Shown here: positions 58,101 through 64,000 of the stretch, in pieces
Layout: every line of letters begins with the position of its first letter
Position numbering within the stretch: the stretch's first letter is position 1
Assembly (NCBI GenBank): GCA_034387635.1
Contig: JAOANU010000005.1
Coordinates: 62,001-126,000 of the forward strand
Reading direction: 5' to 3'
DNA: 64,000 nt
DNA from: Rhodosporidiobolus odoratus
Lineage: Eukaryota > Basidiomycota > Microbotryomycetes > Sporidiobolales > Sporidiobolaceae
Position numbers and translations under genes: made by a program
Notes under the pieces: model-generated
The model's input: the letters and a program-made list of their open reading frames with translations, nothing else
Told to the model about the DNA's origin: nothing
Databases searched by the model: none

Positions 58101-59710
58101 CCTCTGCCCCTATACCCAGGTCTCTTCCTCCTTTCCTCCTCTCTCCTCCTCTTCTCCCGCGCCTCCCTGCCCCTTGCCCCTCGCATCCCCTCCTTCCCGC
58201 CCCCATCCGCCTCATCCTCCTGCGCCGCCTTCCTCCAATCCCCTCCAATTTCGAACGGCCACTCCGCCACCCTCGATCTCGCCTCCACACTCCTACTCAC
58301 CCATTCAAACCTCACCACCTGGACAAAGTCACCCAACTCCTCTCTTTCGATTCCGGCTTCGCCGCCCAGACAAGCTTTCACCTCGTCCAGAGTAGGCTGT
58401 CGCTGCCGTTTCGGGTCAGGAACGAATGGGATGATATGCGTCGTCCAACCCTCCTTGATCGCCTGTTCCTCGTCGACCGGCGCATTGGGGTTTACATCGA
58501 AAGGAGGAGGGGTAAACTCATCTGGTTTGACCAGGGTCGCGCCGGCTTTGGACGCGATGGTAATGATGGTGCGGAGGCCCTGGTCGAACCGATTCTGGGT
58601 TGACGTGGGCGTAGTCGTCAACGGTCCCGCGCCTCCGCCTTTCGTCCAGTGATCCGTGTTGACGAAACAGATCCTCGTCCCAACCAGAGCTTTCTGCGCG
58701 ACGCTCGAGGCGGCGGTTTCGAACGCAGAAAGGTACTCGACAAAGTCGCTGATGGTTCTGAACTCTTGGGCAAGTTTCGGACCAGAAAGTTTTTGGAGAT
58801 TGGCGATTTCGGCTTCGAGCGAGAGACGAGGTTTCTTTCTTGCTGTCTTTGCTGTAGCCTTCGATGAGGAGGTTGTGCCGAGGAGAGGGGACGAGGAGGA
58901 AGTGCTGAGACGTCGGGCTTGGAGTGCTAGAAGCGCGGCCGAAGTTGGTGCGCGGACGAGGGAGCGGCGTAGGTGGGAGGGGACGGCAGAGCGCAGCGAT
59001 GCTGTCGTCTCGAGCTCATCGGCAGATGAAAGCTCGAGGACCGTCGCGGGAGGGAGAGGTGGAGCTAGGGAGGGGACAGCTTTATCAACTGGCGCAGGCG
59101 AAGGAAGCTCGGGTTCGATGAGCGACAGAGGGCGCCTCGTCTTGGTCGTCGCTGTGCTCCTGGACTTTGCAGGATCGGCGCGAGTAGTCGCAATCGATTC
59201 GGGTTCGGAAGGCCTCGCAGGGTCGCGAGAGGAAGCGGAAAGTGGCTGTATTGACACTGAAGAGGGCCCCGCTCCATCTGCTGCTTCGTCGAGCTCCATC
59301 ATCTCTGGCGACAGCGCAACAGCGGGGACGGGTGTGTCGGCGAGAAGCCGCGACTCAGTAAGGGACGTTGGGCGCGCTGATGTTGAAGATCCGGCTATAC
59401 GGGCTGTCCTCTTCTTCTTGCTGCTGGGCGCCGGCGTCTTGTCCGACCTCGCGGCACCCTGACCCCCCTCACGCGCTATCTCATGCGCCTGCTCGCCTCC
59501 CTTCTGAACCGCCTTGCTACCCCTCTCGCCTACGGATCCTGCATCTCGGCGTTGGCGGCCATTGTTCGTATGGCCGGTCTGTTTCGAGATCGATATTGAA
59601 TGTCTTGACTGCCTGTTCACTTGGCTTGTGAGATGGTGGAGGCGTTGTAAGAAGTCGAGTGGATGAGGGTCGAGGAGGTCGTCAAAGCCGTCGTTCGGCA
59701 GTTGCGTCAT
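55199..59710 (-). CDS. POL4: Family X DNA polymerase with BRCT domain (Pol IV / Pol lambda-like)
   Basis: Acts in gap filling during end joining and base excision. Start at ATG 59710 (MTQLPNDGFDDLLDPH). A long Ser/Pro/Lys-rich N-terminus leads to a BRCT domain (minus strand about 58700-58230: GTRICFVNTDHWTKG, WTTHIIPFVPD, VVRFEWVSRSVEARSRV). Then comes an acidic linker with EYGAENVDEWLQ, and after introns YACDDPNTGRRDGPNENVA. The 8-kDa domain has the HhH RGIGPKLATKIMEI. The fingers/palm part has WGVGPNLAQDFYDLGARSVE. The palm has GSYRRGAETSGDIDLLVTR with the two metal-binding Asp, and MRRIDIL with the third. Then come GVPHDELAPALIYF, YFNRSLRLKARHLGLRLNQR, GLYKNV and EGVRIKGLDTEEKVFKVLKV. All catalytic residues are present. 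There are at least eight introns. The last few C-terminal residues after KVTWR are uncertain, because a small intron may lead to another ending. Confidence 0.86.
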
Positions 59711-59871
59711 ACTGATGCCCGTGAGGCATTTGTTAGAGGTTATACTATACCTTCAGATGAGTTCCGATCAGCCGGAGTAAGCAGTGAGACGGCAAGAGTT
59801 GGCCTCTTGCTCAACTCCGTCTGCAACCTCTGAACGTCCTCCGCTTCTTTGCCCTCGTGTACGCGACCGAG
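59711..59871. promoter_or_regulatory. Short divergent promoter region
   Basis: 160 bp between the divergent starts of the POL4-like gene and the membrane protein gene. No specific motif was recognised. Confidence 0.45.
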
Positions 59872-61693
59872 ATGGCCCACCCACGCTCAAGTAGTGCAGT
59901 CAATTCAGCGCAGCGTACTCGCAAACGCTCAACTCTCGCTACTGCAAAGTCCTCCTCTTCCTCTTCCACCGGCAGAACGTCATCAACACCTCGCCGTCCC
60001 ATTCAGTCAGATCAGCCACAGCATTGGACGGACGACGAGCCAGAGCTAGAGCAAGAGCAAGACGTCGCCGACACAGTCTCGTCCGAACGCTCTCGTTCAA
60101 CCCGAAAACCTCGCCGTCCCCCTCCTCATCCTCCAGCTCCTCTTTTCCTCTTCAAACCTCTCTCGCTCATCTCGACCCTCCTGCGTCCCTTCGCCAAAGC
60201 CTTCCTTCTCATCTTCCCCCTGATCTCCCCTCTGATCCCCTACGCACTCCTCTGCGGAGGGCTGTATCTCTCCCTCGCTTTCTTGCGAAACTGGCTGTCC
60301 ACCACTCTCGCCTCCCTTTCCCTCCCCTTACCCCTCTCCTCCCTCCTACACACCCTACCCGTACTCCCTCTCCCGTCCCTCGCCTCTCTGTGCCTCTTCA
60401 TCCCCTGCCCTTCTTACATCCGCGGCGACAAAGAAAAGTTCCAGTTGTTGTCGGCGGGAGCGGCCAGGACGGCGAGTCTGAGAGCTAGACATGCGGTCGA
60501 CATCTTTGATCACCTGGTCAAGCTTGCGGATCCAGAGGAGAGTGTAGGATTGGGGTTGCATCCGGTAGAATGTTGGGAGTTGGCGACGGCTGTTAGGTGC
60601 GTTACCCCTTTCTCCTCGATGAAGCGATAATGCCTTGTCACCCTTGTACGCTCCCGTTTGTGACTGAGCACTACTCAACACCCCTCGGATGAATGACAGA
60701 TACACCTCGACGCTTGACGACCGCGAAATCATCTCTGACCAGCTCAGCGAACTGGGCGACCTGACCCGTCAAGTAAAGGAGCATGTGATCGGACTCAACG
60801 CCCAAGGCATGAACGCCATGATCTGGATCGTGTGAGTCTGTCAAGCCTCTCTCCCGTAGATCCTCCCTTGACCGCTGAGCTGCTCGTTTCCATTCTTCTT
60901 CCCCTTTCCTTCCTCGGCTGCTCCCTCACACACCTCTGCAGGCACGAATTCACCCGTCTAGAAGAGCTCCTTTCCCGCGCCCCATCGTCCATGTCCGAGA
61001 AAGATACCTTAGCCTACACCGCCCTACTCGACTCGCTCTTCAACCGAATCTCCACCTCCCTCACGGCCCTCCTCACCTCCCTCGACCAAGCCCTCCCTCC
61101 CGCCACTCTCGCCTCGGACTCTGCCCGTCAAATCTTTACAGCCCTCCGTCGATCCGAATCGTCTCGTCAACTAGACTGGGACGAGAACGTAGATTGGGGA
61201 ACCAAATTACTCGATGCGGTCACGGGGGATAACAAGTTGAAGATGTTGAGGAGGGATTTGGATTTGGCTAGGGTTAGTGCTGGAGCTGTTATTGGAGTTT
61301 GGCAGGCTTTGGAGGGGACTAGGGAGAGTTTGGTGGGGTATTCTAAGCATGTGGGGCATTTCAAGGTGAGCCTGCTGGCTCTCTTTCGCTCTCGCTTCGC
61401 CTCCTCCTCCTTCTCCCTCTCCTCCTGCTAGCTTGTATGAGCGCCCCTAACATCTTTCCCCTCCTGCTCAACCGCGACTGCGTCTACGACAACGGATACC
61501 CATCGAACAGGCCGGCGTAGTAGGCTACCACCTCTCAGGTCACGGTCTCTCAGTCTCCGACGAGGTTGCCTCCCTCCGCACGGTCATGGGCGAGATGCGA
61601 ACTGTGGTGGAAGAAGCGAGGAAGGTACGAGGTTCTGGAGGTGCAGGGCCAGGGGCAAAGAGAGCAAAGGTGAGGGAGTTAGATGGGGCGTAG
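59872..61693 (+). CDS. Unrecognised membrane protein with helical C-terminal region
   Basis: Four exons: 59872-60596, 60700-60831, 60942-61365, 61511-61693 (GT-AG, in phase; about 487 aa, stop TAG 61691-61693). The N-terminus is Ser/Arg-rich and acidic (RTRKRSTLATAKSSSSSS; DDEPELEQEQDVAD) and basic just before the membrane (RKPRRPPPHPPAP). Then come two or three hydrophobic segments at residues about 95-170 (FAKAFLLIFPLISPLIPYAL, LCGGLYLSLAFL, PVLPLPSLASLCLF). The remainder is soluble, helical and acidic, with LDDREIISDQLSELGDLTRQ, EEHVIGLN-like stretches and KDTLAYTALLDSLFNRISTS, perhaps coiled coil. The C-terminus is EEARKVRGSGG...VRELDGA. An organellar or nuclear-envelope membrane protein is possible. 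I recognise no family. The last intron (61366-61510) is the least certain. Confidence 0.72.
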
Positions 61694-62078
61694 GCCGTAT
61701 CCGGCCTCGGAGAGTAGCTTGTACCGCTTCTTTGGGAGGGTTGACCCGAGGCTTTCTCTTGTGTTGTAACATGATATCGGAGGTTCCGCGAATATCGCTC
61801 TCCGGCGCCAAGCACCGAATCGAGAGTAGAGATTGTCTTTCTCTCGGCAGATCCAGACGCGAACAAGACTAGGACTGATGGAGTATTCACAGCGAGTCTG
61901 ATGGAGTATTCACAGCGAATCGCGCGGTGTAAAGGCGGCGCAAGGGAGGGCAGTGTCAAAGACGACAGGAAGGGGAAGGGCAAGGACTAGAGAAGAGGTA
62001 AGGAAGGGCGAGCCGAGGGGGAGCAAGTCGCAAGGGAAAGCCCAAGGTAGGGAGTTGCGTAAGGCTGAGAAAGATCGA
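61694..62078. other. Convergent intergenic space
   Basis: About 385 bp between the 3' ends of the membrane protein gene and CHO1. It contains a short direct repeat (CTGATGGAGTATTCACAGCG twice near 61878-61918). No gene was recognised. Confidence 0.45.
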
Positions 62079-63503
62079 CTAAAATTTGGGTACCCTGCAC
62101 CAGAGCAATATGCCGAAGAGATATTGCCCGGAAACGTTGATCAGCGTTGTGACCCAGAGAAACGAAGACAGCATAACGCACCTCAACGTCTTGCTGACCA
62201 TCGCCGCCGCCCATCCTGCAAAGACCAACGCGGCCCAGTGAACCTCGACCCCAAGGAGATCTTTCACCGGCTCAATCAGACCCCCAGGCAATCCCTCCCC
62301 GAGGCCCATGGCCTTCCCAGGAAGCGGCAGGTCGACCCTACCCTGCTTGACGCAAACCGCCATGGCAGCGACAATCACGAGGCTGGAGGGAATGGGGAGA
62401 CCTTCGAAGTATTTCGATTTACCCGAGGCGTCTTTGGGAACGAGGGCGACAGTGGCGTTGAAGCGGGCTAGGCGGGCGATACCGGAGCAGATGAAGATGA
62501 GGAGGATGGCCGTGTCGAGGGGCGTTCGGAGACCGAGGACGAAGGCGGCAAAGGCGGGGGCTACGCCGAAGGAGATCTGCAAGAGGCGAGCGCAAGAGGG
62601 TGGCAGCACGAGCAGGATAATCAGACGAGCGTCAATGTGCTGGACAGTCAGAGCTTGATGATGGAACGCAGTTCGGAGATGCAGGCGAAAAGACATACCG
62701 AGTCTGCCAAACTGTCCAACTCTTGCCCGAGCATGCTGCTCTCCCTCCGCCACCTCGCCACCTTTCCATCCAACGCGTCAAACACCATGCCGAGAAGGGG
62801 GTATACCAGAGCATGCCTGCACATTGCGTGTCAAAATCAGTATGCCAGGCAGCAAGGAAGCACGGAGAAAGAGAGCAATGCGACGCACCACAAGTATTTC
62901 TCATCTTGAGTGATGAGGAACTTGGCATTGCTGAAAAGGGAGAGAGCACCGCAGAATCCGTTACCGAGGGTAACACAGTCGGCGAGACGGAAGTTGCTGC
63001 TCGTGCCGCAAGCGAATAGGGGGAAAATAGGGTCAGCGAGTCAAGTAAATAGTGATGGTGAAAACAGGCGCACCGCACGAGCGAGAAGTGCCTGTCGTCC
63101 TGGACAAACTGCTTCAGTTTGACCTCTTCCTCGTCTGCCTTTGACTTGTTGTGCTCCTCCTTGTCGACCTGAGAGAGCTCAGAGCCTTGCTGGGCTCCAC
63201 TTCTTCTCCTGAGCTCACTCAGGGCGTTGTTGGCTTCTACGGTGAGGGACTCTCTCCTGCTCGCGAGGGCTTTGGCGTTTTGAGATGCTGCGGGAGGGTC
63301 GAGGGGAGCAACGGCTTTGGACGAGGCTTGGGCGGGAGAGCCGGTTGAAGAGGGGACGGTCAGGTCGGCGGATGTACCTGCATATGGAGGGGTGAGTATG
63401 CTTGGCGGACTTGGCCTGGCAGTGGAACGGGAAGATTGTGGAGAATGACGTTTGGACGAGGAGGACAGGGCGAAGAAGCGTGAGAAGGAGGCGGACCTGG
63501 CAT
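62079..63503 (-). CDS. CHO1: CDP-diacylglycerol--serine O-phosphatidyltransferase (phosphatidylserine synthase)
   Basis: Makes phosphatidylserine from CDP-diacylglycerol and serine in the ER. The core on the minus strand reads QFVQDDRHFSLVR, then LADCVTLGNGFCGALSLFSN, KFLITQDEKYL, HALVYPLLGMVFDALDGKVARW and LGQELDSLADS. DALDGKVARW plus LDSLADS is the CDP-alcohol phosphotransferase motif DGxxAR...GxxxDxxxD. It continues with GVAPAFAAFVLGLRTPLDTA, IARLARFNATV, YFEGLPIPSSLVIV. Several hydrophobic helices span the core. A final intron (about 62179-62094) joins MVSKTLR to VPKF and the stop at 62081-62079, matching the family's usual C-terminus. The N-terminal exon is uncertain. ATG 63503 (MPGPPPSHAS) is the first candidate, but the frame that carries SELRRRSGAQQ and DKEEHNKSKADEEEVKLKQF must be reached through an intron I could not fix. 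Confidence 0.83.
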
Positions 63504-63931
63504 GACTGGCTATGTATCAGAGTAGCGATGATTTGTACTTCGTACTGTTATTGTCTTCGGGACAGCACGTGTGCGTCTGACGGAAGCGAGAGATGCAACT
63601 GATGAAAGCGAATCGAAATCACTCTTAAATTCAATCGACATCGCCAATATAGACTGCGACTATAGACATTCCTGCTCACACATCTAGATCACCGCTCTCC
63701 ATACGACGAGCCCCGACTGCCCGCGCCCGTTGCCTTGTCAGTCGGCTTTCTCTTCGCTCTTCTCGGCTCCACTTTCATATCCTCATCTAGCAGCCCCACA
63801 AGCAGGCGCCTACCACCTAGCGTAATCTACGACGCCCTTGGAGCGCTGGCAACCTCTTCGCATACAGCCGGCCTAGACTCGTGACAGCTTTCCCACCCCC
63901 ACTTCCGCCTTTTTCCTCCTCTCATCTCAGC
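63504..63931. promoter_or_regulatory. Divergent promoter region between CHO1 and the gene at the window end
   Basis: About 430 bp. In yeasts CHO1 is controlled by inositol-responsive elements, but no clear site of that kind was confirmed here. The stretch before 63932 is pyrimidine-rich, ending CTCATCTCAGC. Confidence 0.4.
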
Positions 63932-64000
63932 ATGGCTTCATCCGCCGCTCCCCTGCCCCGATCTCCCTTGAGCATCCTCTGGCACCTCATCTCCTTCGCC
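63932..64000 (+). CDS. Start of an unrecognised gene, truncated by the window end
   Basis: ATG at 63932 in the context CAGCATGG opens MASSAAPLPRSPLSILWHLI and remains open to the edge. LSILWHLISFA is hydrophobic, so the product may have an early membrane or signal-anchor segment. Only 23 codons are visible, so no identity can be given. Confidence 0.45.
   Translation, partial: MASSAAPLPRSPLSILWHLISFA

Noticed and set aside
1..64000. CRISPR array, rRNA genes or bacterial-type operons
   Set aside because: No regularly spaced short repeats and no rRNA core sequences were seen. The genes are spliced eukaryotic genes.

Overview
The window is nuclear DNA from a fungus, most likely a basidiomycete of the Pucciniomycotina (the red-yeast or Microbotryomycetes type). 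The evidence is GC-rich coding sequence, many short GT-AG introns, nuclear tRNA genes with 9-10 nt introns, and fungal housekeeping genes (Dop1, a Set3-type PHD/SET protein, Brr2, a family-X DNA polymerase, phosphatidylserine synthase). The taxon is inferred from style and was not tested.

Layout. (1) 1-5.3 kb: the 5' part of DOP1 on the minus strand, divergent from a small unrecognised gene. (2) About 5.3-37.9 kb: a gene-poor island of roughly 32 kb made of nested mobile elements. (3) 38.1-64 kb: ordinary gene-dense DNA. It holds a SET3-type gene (-), BRR2 (+, 15 exons traced, 2,200 codons), a POL4/Pol lambda-like gene (-), an unrecognised membrane protein (+), CHO1 (-) and the first codons of another gene (+).

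The island has a clear architecture. Two almost identical 3.5-kb arms (7186-10685 and 29472-32970) face each other in inverted orientation across an 18.8-kb core. Each arm carries one tRNA-Glu(UUC) and one tRNA-Lys(CUU). The core is a stack of insertions. A Penelope-like retroelement (11664-15617) has 96-bp terminal direct repeats and a 37-bp target duplication. A young RNase H-containing LINE (21400-26246) has a 12-bp target duplication and one nonsense codon in ORF2. It sits inside an older LINE of the same family on the other strand. That older LINE in turn sits inside one of two inverted copies of an unrecognised element gene, and the other copy (27.5-29.3 kb) preserves the empty site. A second LINE family with (AAAC)n tails forms another nested pair at 16.3-17.5 kb.

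The five recognised genes on the flanks serve Golgi/endosome traffic, chromatin, splicing, DNA repair and phospholipid synthesis. They do not form a pathway. Their organisation is a run of divergent and convergent pairs with short intergenic spaces. The main open question is whether the tRNA-bearing inverted-repeat island has a chromosomal role (boundary or centromere-like DNA) or is only a transposon nest.
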